Shown piece after piece: positions 8,673 to 17,121 of a stretch of 64,000 nucleotides of DNA. The stretch's first letter is position 1; each line of letters opens with the position of its first letter. The translations under genes were made by a program, and so were the position numbers. Source of the stretch: Thalassotalea ponticola (lineage in GTDB: Bacteria > Pseudomonadota > Gammaproteobacteria > Enterobacterales > Alteromonadaceae); contig NZ_CP166871.1 in NCBI RefSeq assembly GCF_041379045.1, forward strand, positions 372,001-436,000, in the 5' to 3' direction. The notes beneath the pieces are model-generated. The model was not told the origin of the DNA, made no database searches, and worked only from the letters and a program-made list of their open reading frames with translations.

Positions 8673-9584
8673 TTATAGTGATATTTCTCGGCGCTGTGGT
8701 ACTTTGTCCAACTGCCAGTGGTCAATTGCCCAGCCAATAATTTGTTCAACACTGGCGTCGACTAATGCCGGGTCGGGCTGCTGCCCCAAAAAAGTCAATG
8801 CGCTGATTAACGCCGGTTGTGGATGTGTTTTGTCAATAGCTGGAGCGGCATTTTGCTTGCTTAGCTTATAGCCTTGTTCGGTGACCGCCAGCGGTAAATG
8901 GGCATAATCGGGTTGGGGCTGAGCCAGCGTTTTGTACAAGGTGATTTGTCGTGCGGTTGGTTCGAGTAAATCACAGCCTCGCACCACCTCGGTTATGCCT
9001 TGATAAATATCATCAATAACAACCGCTAATTGATAAGCGTACAACCCATCGCGACGATGAATAATAAAATCTTCGCCACTAAGCGCCGCATTCACCAATA
9101 CCTCGCCTTGTACTTTGTCGCTAAACTGACCAATTGGGTGGTGGTTGATCAATCGCAGTGCACTGCCATCGGGGCTGAGATTGAGGTGTTTGCAATGACC
9201 TTGATAAATGCCACCAATGGCTTTTATCTGCGCTCGAGTGCACTGGCAGTAATAGCTCATCCGTTGATTTAATAATTCAGCAATAACTGCATCGTAAAGG
9301 TCGCTTTGCTGACTTTGATATAAAACTTGTTCATCCCAATACAAGCCATAAGCTTCTAATGTGCTGAGAATCGACTTATCGGCACCGAGTTGTTCTCGCG
9401 GTTTATCAATATCTTCAATGCGGACTAACCACTTGCCGCGTTGGTGTTTCGCTTGTAAATAACTGCCAAGAGCGGCAATCAACGAACCAAAATGAAGGTG
9501 ACCAGAGGGGGAGGGAGCGAAGCGACCGCGATATTGAACATGCGATCGCTCTGATTTATTACCGAAAAAGTCGTGCTTAAACAA
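8673..9584 (-). CDS. gluQ: Glutamyl-Q tRNA(Asp) synthetase
   Basis: Attaches glutamate to queuosine at the wobble position of tRNA-Asp. It is a 303-residue truncated class I synthetase: the catalytic domain is present and the anticodon-binding domain is absent. The HIGH motif is HFGS (residues 31-34) in the context RFAPSPSG, and the KMSKS motif is KLSKQ. A zinc site fits C113, C115, Y127 and C131. The only plausible start is TTG at 9582-9584, preceded by AGGG. It is one codon (CCC) after the dksA stop and in the same reading frame. The dksA-gluQ pairing is conserved in gammaproteobacteria. Confidence 0.94.
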   Translation of the reverse strand: MFKHDFFGNKSERSHVQYRGRFAPSPSGHLHFGSLIAALGSYLQAKHQRGKWLVRIEDIDKPREQLGADKSILSTLEAYGLYWDEQVLYQSQQSDLYDAVIAELLNQRMSYYCQCTRAQIKAIGGIYQGHCKHLNLSPDGSALRLINHHPIGQFSDKVQGEVLVNAALSGEDFIIHRRDGLYAYQLAVVIDDIYQGITEVVRGCDLLEPTARQITLYKTLAQPQPDYAHLPLAVTEQGYKLSKQNAAPAIDKTHPQPALISALTFLGQQPDPALVDASVEQIIGWAIDHWQLDKVPQRREISL

Positions 9585-9587
9585 GGG

Positions 9588-10034
9588 TTACCCTGCTAGT
9601 TGACGCTCTTTAATTTCAGCTAAGGTTTTGCATTCAATACACAAATCAGCTGTTGGGCGCGCTTCTAAACGCTTGATGCCAATTTCGATGCCGCATGAGT
9701 CACAAAAACCGAAATCACCTTCTTCGATTAGCTGCAGTGTTTTCTCGATTTTCTTGATTAGTTTGCGTTCGCGATCGCGAGTGCGAAGTTCTAAGCTAAA
9801 CTCTTCTTCTTGAGCTGCACGGTCAACAGGATCTGGGAAGTTGGCCGCTTCATCTTTCATGTGAGTTACGGTACGATCTACTTCTGCACGTAGTTGCGCA
9901 CGCCACGCTTCGAGAATTTTCTTAAAGTGCTCTTCTTGAGCTGGGTTCATGTATTCTTCACCAGCTTTTTCAACGTACGGCTCAACGCCAGCTAATGCCA
10001 GAATGCCGATGGCTTGTGTGTTGTTTGTTGGCAT
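9588..10034 (-). CDS. dksA: RNA polymerase-binding transcription factor DksA
   Basis: Binds the RNA polymerase secondary channel and, with ppGpp, adjusts transcription of rRNA and amino-acid genes. It is 148 residues. An N-terminal helix precedes a long coiled coil whose tip carries [11 protein letters not shown], matching the conserved D-x-x-D-x-A tip. The C-terminus is a four-cysteine zinc finger (CDSCG and CIEC). It is the first gene before gluQ in a minus-strand block and has a good candidate promoter just upstream. Confidence 0.97.
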   Translation of the reverse strand: MPTNNTQAIGILALAGVEPYVEKAGEEYMNPAQEEHFKKILEAWRAQLRAEVDRTVTHMKDEAANFPDPVDRAAQEEEFSLELRTRDRERKLIKKIEKTLQLIEEGDFGFCDSCGIEIGIKRLEARPTADLCIECKTLAEIKERQLAG

Positions 10035-10088
10035 GCTGAATCTCCTAAAGTACTGCTTACTCTTTTAGCATTTAATTTAATGTGATTA

Positions 10089-10117
10089 TCTATAACAGAA
10101 TGTTTGAAAGCTGGCAA
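10089..10117 (-). promoter_or_regulatory. Candidate sigma70 promoter for dksA
   Basis: Read on the minus strand, TTGCCA (10112-10117) and TATAGA (10089-10094) are separated by exactly 17 bases. The -10 element lies about 55 bases upstream of the dksA ATG. Spacing and position are good, but this is a by-eye match. Confidence 0.5.
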
Positions 10118-10542
10118 AGAATTTGTAAAAAAATTATTACTGAGCCACAAACGCTTCCCATTATAGGTTTGACAGGGAATATAAGGTTTAATTTCCCAAT
10201 ATCAAGCGTTTTTACACTTTAAATTGCATTTTTTCATATTTTAACGCCTATATCTCGCCGTCTACGACAATTTTTTAGGTTAAAAAGATCATCTTATAGC
10301 GTACCAACCAGACCCTAACGGCTGAACAAATTGGTAAAAATAGCGCCGAATTAGATAATGGCGCTCATCTATAACAATACGTAACGTCGTGCATCCGAAC
10401 TCACCGCTTGAAAAAGCGCTCAGCCACGGCCTGGTCTTCGTCGTTTCGATAAAATAACACTGCGCTTTATTATCGCATTGTTTTTAGCTCGTGTTTTTAG
10501 CTCGTGTCTGTCGCCTCGGAACAACCCCGAAGATAGCGGTCG
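10118..10542. other. Intergenic region between sfsA and the dksA promoter
   Basis: No supportable gene was found here. Visible structure includes an AGCGCC/GGCGCT inverted repeat (10342-10347 and 10360-10365) and a perfect tandem duplication of TTTTTAGCTCGTG (10481-10493 and 10494-10506). No strong Rho-independent terminator for sfsA is evident. The AT-rich part near 10180-10290 may hold further upstream promoter elements for dksA. Confidence 0.4.
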
Positions 10543-11250
10543 CTAGTCAGCTAAAAACGCCAGTTTATCGGTTATGACCATTTGCTCACCGGTAAAACTA
10601 GCTTTGTAAGCGAGTATTTCAACACCGGCGCGCATCGCTTGATCAATTAATAAACCGTATTGATGATCGATGTGCCGAGCCGGCTTTACGCTGTTAATAC
10701 CAGAGTGAAGTACGGCGAAAAATAATACCGCGCGGTGTCCAGATTGTTTCACTTCAATCAGCTCGCGCAGGTGTTTTTGCCCACGAGCGGTAACCGCATC
10801 AGGAAAAAAGCCCTGAGAGTTATCGAGTAAGGTGACACTTTTTACTTCAATATACGCATTAGGCGCGCTACCGTCGCTTAACAAGAAATCAATCTTGCTG
10901 TTTTCACTGCCGTACTTAACTTCGCGATTTATACGCGAATAACCGACTAATTCTTCAATCACCTGGTTAGTGATCGCTTCTTCCACTAGTTGATTGGCGC
11001 GGATGGTATTGACACATATGAAATGGTTATCCGCGGTTTCGGTTAATTCCCAGCTGTATGGGTATTTGCGTTTGGGATTATCCGACGTACTGTACCAGAC
11101 GGTGTCACCGGGATGTGCACACCCTGTCATCGCACCGGTATTTGCTACGTGTAAGGTGGTTTGCGAGCCATCTTCTAATATGACATCCGCTAAGAAGCGT
11201 TTATAGCGTTTGATTAGCGTGGACTGTTTTAATGGCGGGGAGAATTTCAT
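10543..11250 (-). CDS. sfsA: SfsA family DNA/RNA-binding nuclease (sugar fermentation stimulation protein)
   Basis: The 235-residue length fits the family when the start is placed at the ATG of MKFSPPLKQ (11248-11250), which matches the usual SfsA N-terminus. The open frame continues upstream to 11322, but those extra residues look unlike SfsA. An N-terminal OB-like part ([23 protein letters not shown]) precedes a nuclease-like core with KIDFLLSDG and [10 protein letters not shown], the latter resembling a PD-(D/E)xK site. E. coli SfsA was linked to maltose metabolism genes, but its in vivo role is still unclear. It stands alone between dksA and the divergent pepB. Confidence 0.9.
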   Translation of the reverse strand: MKFSPPLKQSTLIKRYKRFLADVILEDGSQTTLHVANTGAMTGCAHPGDTVWYSTSDNPKRKYPYSWELTETADNHFICVNTIRANQLVEEAITNQVIEELVGYSRINREVKYGSENSKIDFLLSDGSAPNAYIEVKSVTLLDNSQGFFPDAVTARGQKHLRELIEVKQSGHRAVLFFAVLHSGINSVKPARHIDHQYGLLIDQAMRAGVEILAYKASFTGEQMVITDKLAFLAD

Positions 11251-11483
11251 TGTCGATATTGATTTATACCAAGGGAGACACCACGTTAATGGATACCGGC
11301 TATAACGAGTGCTGGTGACCATCGCCAGGTGGCGACATAGTTACTTGTTTTCATGTACTATGCTATATAGCAAACAATACGGCAAGCGTTGTCGTATTAA
11401 ACATTCACTTATATTGATCGAACGGGTAATCAAGCCATACAGGCGTACCATCGGTCGTCCAACACGTTTGAATAGGAATTTTC

Positions 11484-12773
11484 ATGACGCAAACAGCCAT
11501 TGTTAAACTTTCCACTGTTAAACCGAGTAACTGGCAGGCCAATAACCCATTCAGTGTTCATCAAGACGATATCCATATTCATATCACCGGTGGCGCTGCG
11601 GATAATTTGCGTAGCATTCAAGAAGCGGCGCGCAAGATAGAAAGTTTAGGTGTCGCTTCGGCAAAACTCGTCGGCGATCTTTGGTGCGAGCAGAGTCAAT
11701 GGGCATTTGCTCAGGGCTTTACCAAAGTGGGTAAGTTAGAAGCGGTTGAGTTTACCGGAAGTGACGCCCAGGTTAAGTATTTAACAGACAAACTCAGCTG
11801 TTACGCATGGGGACGCAACCTGATTAACCAAACGCCGTCAGATATCGTACCAGAGTCGTTATGTGACAGCGCAGCGAGCTTTCTAAAAACCGTTGCAGGC
11901 GATGCGATTAGCATCGAAATGATTGTTGGTGAACAGTTAGCCGAGCAAGGCTGGACTGGGATTTACAACGTCGGTAAAGGCAGTGTCAACCCACCGAGTA
12001 TGATGATTGTCGATTACAATCCAAGCCAAAACGCTGACCAGCCGGTGTTTGCAACACTGGTTGGTAAAGGTATCACCTTTGATTCAGGGGGCTATTCGAT
12101 TAAACCAAGTGCAGGCATGTTCTCGATGAAGTCGGATATGGGGGGGGCTGCGACAGTAACCGCCGCATTGGCACTGGCGATTAAGTCGGGTTTGAAAAAG
12201 CGGGTCAAGTTAATCTTGTGCTGTGCCGAAAATATGATCAGCAGTCATGCCTATAAGTTGGGTGATGTACTCAGCTATAAAAACGGTATCACCGTGGAAA
12301 TTGCCAATACTGATGCAGAAGGGCGATTAGTACTCGCGGATGGCTTGATTAAAGCCAGTGAGTTTAACTCTGAGATGATTATTGATGCTGCCACGTTAAC
12401 AGGGGCCGCAGTCATGGCCACAGGTGGAGAATACAACGCCATTTTCGCGCTTGATCAACAATTAGCGCAAAAAACGCTGGTCAGTGCAGAGCAGCAAGCC
12501 GATCCGGCATGGCAGTTGCCATTGGCTAAATTTCACCAAGCCAAATGTCCATCGGCGTTTGCCGATACGGCAAATAGCACGACACAAAAAGGCGGTGGTG
12601 CAGGCGGAGCGAGCAATGCCGCTGGCTTCTTATCTCGCTTTGTGACTAATGACGCCAAAGGATGGGTGCATATTGACTTGGCAGCGTGTTACAACGAGCA
12701 GGCGTCAAGCTTGTGGGCTGCCGGCGCAACGGGTTCAGGCATCGCAACGATCAGCGCGTTATTGCAAAACTAG
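11484..12773 (+). CDS. pepB: Peptidase B, M17 leucyl aminopeptidase family
   Basis: A cytosolic two-metal aminopeptidase that removes N-terminal residues from peptides. At 429 residues it is the short PepB form. The N-terminal domain (to about residue 160) precedes the catalytic domain. That domain has GKGITFDSGGYSIKPS with metal and catalytic residues, MKSDMGGAA, and the signature NTDAEGRLVLADGL carrying Asp and Glu metal ligands and the catalytic Arg. The start at 11484 follows AATAGGAATTTTC, a modest ribosome-binding site. The gene diverges from sfsA and converges on the membrane protein downstream. Confidence 0.93.
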   Translation: MTQTAIVKLSTVKPSNWQANNPFSVHQDDIHIHITGGAADNLRSIQEAARKIESLGVASAKLVGDLWCEQSQWAFAQGFTKVGKLEAVEFTGSDAQVKYLTDKLSCYAWGRNLINQTPSDIVPESLCDSAASFLKTVAGDAISIEMIVGEQLAEQGWTGIYNVGKGSVNPPSMMIVDYNPSQNADQPVFATLVGKGITFDSGGYSIKPSAGMFSMKSDMGGAATVTAALALAIKSGLKKRVKLILCCAENMISSHAYKLGDVLSYKNGITVEIANTDAEGRLVLADGLIKASEFNSEMIIDAATLTGAAVMATGGEYNAIFALDQQLAQKTLVSAEQQADPAWQLPLAKFHQAKCPSAFADTANSTTQKGGGAGGASNAAGFLSRFVTNDAKGWVHIDLAACYNEQASSLWAAGATGSGIATISALLQN

Positions 12774-12820
12774 GTTGACGACTAAGCGCTGAGCCGAAAG
12801 CGGTTAAGCATTGATTTATT

Positions 12821-12851
12821 AAAACGAACGCTTGCAGCGTTCGTTTTTTTT
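12821..12851 (+). terminator. Rho-independent terminator of pepB
   Basis: AACGAACGC and GCGTTCGTT form the stem, with a TTGCA loop followed by a run of eight T. The A-run on the left gives the convergent minus-strand gene a weaker terminator as well. Confidence 0.9.
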
Positions 12852-12861
12852 GCAACAAACC

Positions 12862-13761
12862 CTAGCGAATCATCACGCCAACGATGAATAACACCCAGAA
12901 GGCAAAGTAGGCAAGTTGGACTTTAGTCAGTTGGGCTTTGGCAATATCGGCTTCCGGAATGTGTTTAACGGTAATGTTAGCGGCAAACAGAGCGGGCAAT
13001 GCCAGTATGTATATCAGCGCTAACCATGGAATGTTGAGAGCGTAAATCGCAAGGGTAGTCAAAGCGATGGTGATGATCAGCAGTACAAACTGAGTAACCA
13101 GCATGGTGATCAAGGAAGGCGGCAGATTATCACTGTTGAGTAATGGATGGCATTTTATAAATTCATTAATGTGTTTACTCAAGCCAGCTACCAAGGCAAG
13201 TAGGGCAACGCAAAAGGCTACAGCAAGTACGTAGTCAGTGATTTGAGCCGTTTGCAGGTAAAAACTTATCAGGCATGGCAATAGAGCATTGCCCGTTGCG
13301 TAGGCCGCCAGATGGCGCTTGCTATAGCTGTATAACTGTTGGTTGCTATACAAGGTTTTTAAGCGTATTGCGGTGGCGAACAAAACCAACAAGGCCACTG
13401 TTAATAGAGCTATTGTTGCGCTAAAGCCGACACTGGTTTTAATTAATAACCACAGCAAAACGGCAAATATCATTGCGCTGATATAGCTCAATCGGCGTAG
13501 GGCCATTTGGCTGGTTAGTGCGTGTTGATGAAGGTTTGTTTGCGGATCTTTTCTGTTATTAACGAACGCCTGCTGATAGTTAGACGCTAAGTTTAGAGCC
13601 AGTTGACCGAGAAACACTAAGATGATGCAACTGCTGAACAAGGCACCATCAACAGGCCATTGCAGTGCCGATAGACCCGTGCCAACAATTAGGCTTGCCA
13701 TGGGAATAAATACATCGCGTGGCTGAATTGCGCCAGCTAATAATTTGAGATACAAGCCCAT
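12862..13761 (-). CDS. MenA/UbiA-like integral membrane protein lacking catalytic aspartates
   Basis: A 299-residue protein with about eight to nine hydrophobic helices. The N-terminus (residues 1-30) and LALNLASNYQQAF near residues 55-67 resemble MenA-type prenyltransferases of the UbiA superfamily. At the position where MenA has N-D-x-x-D for Mg2+-diphosphate binding, this protein reads S-N-Y-Q-Q. The second DxxxD motif is also not visible; the region near SKHINEFIKC holds no such pair. It may be a non-catalytic or functionally shifted relative. It is followed upstream on the same strand by thpR (28 bases). Family assignment is by eye and function is not assigned. Confidence 0.55.
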   Translation of the reverse strand: MGLYLKLLAGAIQPRDVFIPMASLIVGTGLSALQWPVDGALFSSCIILVFLGQLALNLASNYQQAFVNNRKDPQTNLHQHALTSQMALRRLSYISAMIFAVLLWLLIKTSVGFSATIALLTVALLVLFATAIRLKTLYSNQQLYSYSKRHLAAYATGNALLPCLISFYLQTAQITDYVLAVAFCVALLALVAGLSKHINEFIKCHPLLNSDNLPPSLITMLVTQFVLLIITIALTTLAIYALNIPWLALIYILALPALFAANITVKHIPEADIAKAQLTKVQLAYFAFWVLFIVGVMIR

Positions 13762-13789
13762 AGTTGAGATGTCCTTTTATGGTTCCAAT

Positions 13790-14326
13790 TCAAGTTGCTT
13801 GGTTAACCTTCAACGGCCAACGAAGTCGCACATGATAACGCACACCGTCAGGCTTTGAAACTGACTCAAATAAACAAAAATGTTGAAACTGGAGGTTAAA
13901 GTTGAGTGCGTTGTAGGCATCTTGTGATAGCGCCGGAATAGCTTGGGTTTTACGGGCCAAGGTTAAATGGGCAATGTATTCGCGCTTGTCAATCGCCAAG
14001 CCAAGTTGGCGACAGCCCTGTTGTAACTTTGCAGCCAGTGAGTTTAATCTATCGCTTTGTTGTTGAGCGCGTAAAAATAATACCTTGGGCTTGGGCCAAC
14101 AGTCTATTTGATTTAAGCAGATATCCACCGGTAAAGACGATATCCTATCGGCCATTGATGACAATGCTTGCAGCTTATCGGCTGGGGTGTGGCCTAAAAA
14201 TACCAGGGTGATATGGAAGTTATCGCGGGCGACGACGTGATTGATATTGGTGACAAATTGTTGCCGCCATAAGTCGATTTGTTGTTTGCTTTGCTGGTCT
14301 GGTTCAAGACCAAAGAATAATCGCAT
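13790..14326 (-). CDS. thpR: RNA 2',3'-cyclic phosphodiesterase
   Basis: A 2H phosphoesterase, about 178 residues, with the two catalytic H-x-T-L motifs HITLVFLG and HLTLARK. The family opens 2',3'-cyclic phosphates on RNA and shows RNA ligase activity in vitro. The start is placed at MRLFFGLEPD (ATG 14324-14326), which has AGAGGTG four to five bases upstream and matches the usual family N-terminus. An in-frame ATG six codons upstream also exists. It lies upstream of the MenA-like gene on the same strand. Confidence 0.9.
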   Translation of the reverse strand: MRLFFGLEPDQQSKQQIDLWRQQFVTNINHVVARDNFHITLVFLGHTPADKLQALSSMADRISSLPVDICLNQIDCWPKPKVLFLRAQQQSDRLNSLAAKLQQGCRQLGLAIDKREYIAHLTLARKTQAIPALSQDAYNALNFNLQFQHFCLFESVSKPDGVRYHVRLRWPLKVNQAT

Positions 14327-14478
14327 AACACCTCTTTTGCCCAATAAACGCTGTCCTGCATAGTCGGTTGTTGGATTCGGTTAAAAGTTATTTTCTCATT
14401 GTTGCAACTCGGTCGTATGGAGTCACCATACTGGTCTTGTAGCGCCTCGATTTAATGCCTTTTAATTCGAACAAAATC

Positions 14479-14537
14479 TATACCACAAAGAGCAATAGAC
14501 CTTAGATACAGAGCTTGGAAACTAAAATTGTGGTATA
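14479..14537. repeat. 10-bp perfect inverted repeat upstream of hrpB
   Basis: TATACCACAA (14479-14488) and TTGTGGTATA (14528-14537) are exact reverse complements separated by 39 bases. They sit 35 to 93 bases upstream of the hrpB start, in the divergent thpR-hrpB interval. The arrangement fits two operator half-sites or a long-looped mRNA hairpin. No regulator is identifiable. Confidence 0.5.
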
Positions 14538-14571
14538 ACAGCATCACGGTAACCGATACTGTTTAGCATAT

Positions 14572-17121
14572 ATGGATAGCGCATCACTTGACCACTACCC
14601 CGTTGCTCAAATAAAGCATAACCCATTACAGGCGATCAATCACAGCCATACTTTAGTACTGTCCGCACCACCCGGAGCGGGTAAGTCGACGGTTTTACCA
14701 CTTTGGCTATTAGCACTGCCAAAGTTTTCCAATAAAAAAATCATTATGCTTCAACCTCGACGCATCGCAACGCGAACGGTGGCACAACGGCTGGCGCAAC
14801 TTTTGGGAGAGCCGGTCGGGCAAACGGTTGGTTATCAAATGCGCAATGATAGCAAGTATGGTAAGCAAACCCGTTTACTGGTTGTGACCGAAGGTGTTCT
14901 CACTCGCATGATGCTCGATGATAATGAACTGGCAGATGTCGGTTTGATTATTTTTGATGAATTTCACGAGCGTTCATTGCACGCCGACTTCGGCTTGGCG
15001 TTAGCCCGTGATATTCAGTTGGGGTTGCGTGACGATTTGTGTCTGTTATTAATGTCGGCAACGATTGATAACCAGTATCTAGAGGCGGCATTACCCGATG
15101 CGGTTTACTTACACAGCGAGGGCAAAAGCTATCCAGTTACTATTGATTATCAGCCGCTAACTGGGCAGCAGCGATTAGCCGAACACGTTGCTAGGGTGAT
15201 TATTGCGCAAACACAACAACAGCTCGGTTCGATATTGGTCTTTTTGCCTGGCAGTGGCGAAATACGTCAGGTACAAGGCTTATTGCAACAACGGCTTAGT
15301 TCGTCGTTTGCGGTACATGCATTGTACGGCGATTTGTCCATCGAAGAGCAACGCCACGCAATAGCACCCGCACCTGAAGGCAGCTATAAGGTCGTATTAG
15401 CGACCAATATTGCCGAAACATCGATAACTATTGAGGGTGTTACAGTGGTCATTGATAGCGGTTTAGAAAAGGTCGCGAGTTATCACCCTAGCACCCTAAC
15501 TAACCGTTTAACCTTACAGCAAATTAGCAAAGCTTCGGCTATACAGCGCTGTGGTCGAGCAGGGCGAGTGGCGCCTGGACATTGTATTCGGCTTTATAGC
15601 AAAGACAACTATGAACGGCGGATGGAACACGGCGCTAGTCAAATCAGTCAAAGTGATTTATTGCCTCTCACCCTAGATGTGGCGAGCTGGCAGGTGACAG
15701 AATTTAGTCAGTTGCCGTTTATCGAATTGCCCAACGCCAGCATTGAGCAACACTGTTGGCAATTACTCAGCGATTTACAATTGGTGAATGACGCTAGGCG
15801 TTTAACCAAACACGGTCAGCGGGCGGCACAATTGCCAACGCATCCGCGATTTGCCCACATGATTTTGTCGTCGCTTACTATCGACGGTGACCGTCGCGCT
15901 GTGGTGTCGCTGGCTTGTTTGTTAAGTGCGTTATTAGAGCAGCCGCGTTTGCCCAGTGAATATGCCAGTAACAGTGATATTAGCTTGTGTCTGCGCTCGA
16001 TATTAACTGCGGGTAACCACCGCGCCTTAAAGCAAGCTGTATTACAACAAGCGCGTCGTCTATACAACGCTGCGACCAAAGCGGTAACCTCAGTTAACTT
16101 AGCCCATGGCTTTTGCGATCACGTCGATAAATTACCCGAGTCGCGCTGTGGTGTTTTATTGGCGTTTGCCTATCCAGAGCGCATTGCCAAGTTGCGGGAT
16201 ACAGGCAACCGCTATTTCAGTGCCAGTGGCAAAGGCTTAGAGCTTGACTCACTCGACCCGCTTAGCGGCGAGGCTTATCTGTCAGCGGCGAAAGTGTATC
16301 AATCAAAGCGCGAATTGCGCATTGAACTCGCCGCTCCCATCAGCAAGGGAGAGCTCGAACAATATTTTTCGCATTTATGTCAACGCCAAGATGTCACTTA
16401 CTTTGCAACCGATACGCAACGCATTATGTCTGAACGACAACAGCGCTTGGGTCATATCATACTGTCGCGGCAGGCGTTGAAAGCGTCTAAGTCAACGCTT
16501 GATTACAGCTCTGTGTGGGTCGATTATGTGCGCGCGCAAGGCTTGACGGTGTTAGCGCTTGATCAGCGTAGCGAAAATTTGCTCAGTCGCTTGCGGTGGT
16601 TAAATAACTTTGTGGACAACGCGGGGTTCGGTGACTTTAGTGAGCGTCATTTACTGGCCACACTTGAACATTGGTTTGCTCCGTATGTTAGAGATGTCGA
16701 TAACCTTAAAAAATTACAGACTTTGAACTATTATGATATGTTGTTGAATATATTAGATTATCAACAACAGCAACAACTAAATGTTTGGGCGCCTGAATAT
16801 TATCAAAGTCCATTAGGGCGAAAGTTTCGCTATCAGTACGGCGAGTTTTTAGAGCCGAAGGTTGCCTTGCCTATGCAGCAGGTGTATGGTTTACAATATT
16901 CGCCAACGGTTGCAAACGGTCGTATAAACGCGTTACTTGAGTTACTATCACCTGCGGGTAGGGTGATACAAATAACCAAAGATCTTGCGACGTTTTGGCA
17001 AGGGAGTTATGCCGACGTACAAAAAGATATGAAGGCAAATTACCCCAAGCATTATTGGCCAGATGATCCTGCATCTGCAAGCCCAACCAATAAAACCAAG
17101 AAATATATAAACAATGGCTAA
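14572..17121 (+). CDS. hrpB: ATP-dependent RNA helicase HrpB
   Basis: DEAH-type helicase of 849 residues. Motif I is APPGAGKST (about residues 30-38), motif II DEFHERS, motif III MSATID. The helicase C-terminal domain has ATNIAETSITIEGV and QRCGRAGRVAPG. The HA2 domain and the HrpB-specific C-terminal region (LAFAYPERIAK, SPLGRKFRYQYGE) follow. HrpB orthologues are widespread in proteobacteria, but their RNA targets are poorly defined. The last eight bases overlap mrcB, so the two genes are probably cotranscribed and coupled, an arrangement also seen in E. coli. Confidence 0.96.
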   Translation: MDSASLDHYPVAQIKHNPLQAINHSHTLVLSAPPGAGKSTVLPLWLLALPKFSNKKIIMLQPRRIATRTVAQRLAQLLGEPVGQTVGYQMRNDSKYGKQTRLLVVTEGVLTRMMLDDNELADVGLIIFDEFHERSLHADFGLALARDIQLGLRDDLCLLLMSATIDNQYLEAALPDAVYLHSEGKSYPVTIDYQPLTGQQRLAEHVARVIIAQTQQQLGSILVFLPGSGEIRQVQGLLQQRLSSSFAVHALYGDLSIEEQRHAIAPAPEGSYKVVLATNIAETSITIEGVTVVIDSGLEKVASYHPSTLTNRLTLQQISKASAIQRCGRAGRVAPGHCIRLYSKDNYERRMEHGASQISQSDLLPLTLDVASWQVTEFSQLPFIELPNASIEQHCWQLLSDLQLVNDARRLTKHGQRAAQLPTHPRFAHMILSSLTIDGDRRAVVSLACLLSALLEQPRLPSEYASNSDISLCLRSILTAGNHRALKQAVLQQARRLYNAATKAVTSVNLAHGFCDHVDKLPESRCGVLLAFAYPERIAKLRDTGNRYFSASGKGLELDSLDPLSGEAYLSAAKVYQSKRELRIELAAPISKGELEQYFSHLCQRQDVTYFATDTQRIMSERQQRLGHIILSRQALKASKSTLDYSSVWVDYVRAQGLTVLALDQRSENLLSRLRWLNNFVDNAGFGDFSERHLLATLEHWFAPYVRDVDNLKKLQTLNYYDMLLNILDYQQQQQLNVWAPEYYQSPLGRKFRYQYGEFLEPKVALPMQQVYGLQYSPTVANGRINALLELLSPAGRVIQITKDLATFWQGSYADVQKDMKANYPKHYWPDDPASASPTNKTKKYINNG

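Noticed and set aside
8378..8740. Plus-strand open frame across the pcnB-gluQ gap
   Set aside because: Most of it is antisense to the pcnB start and the gluQ end, and it shows no plausible domain or start signal.
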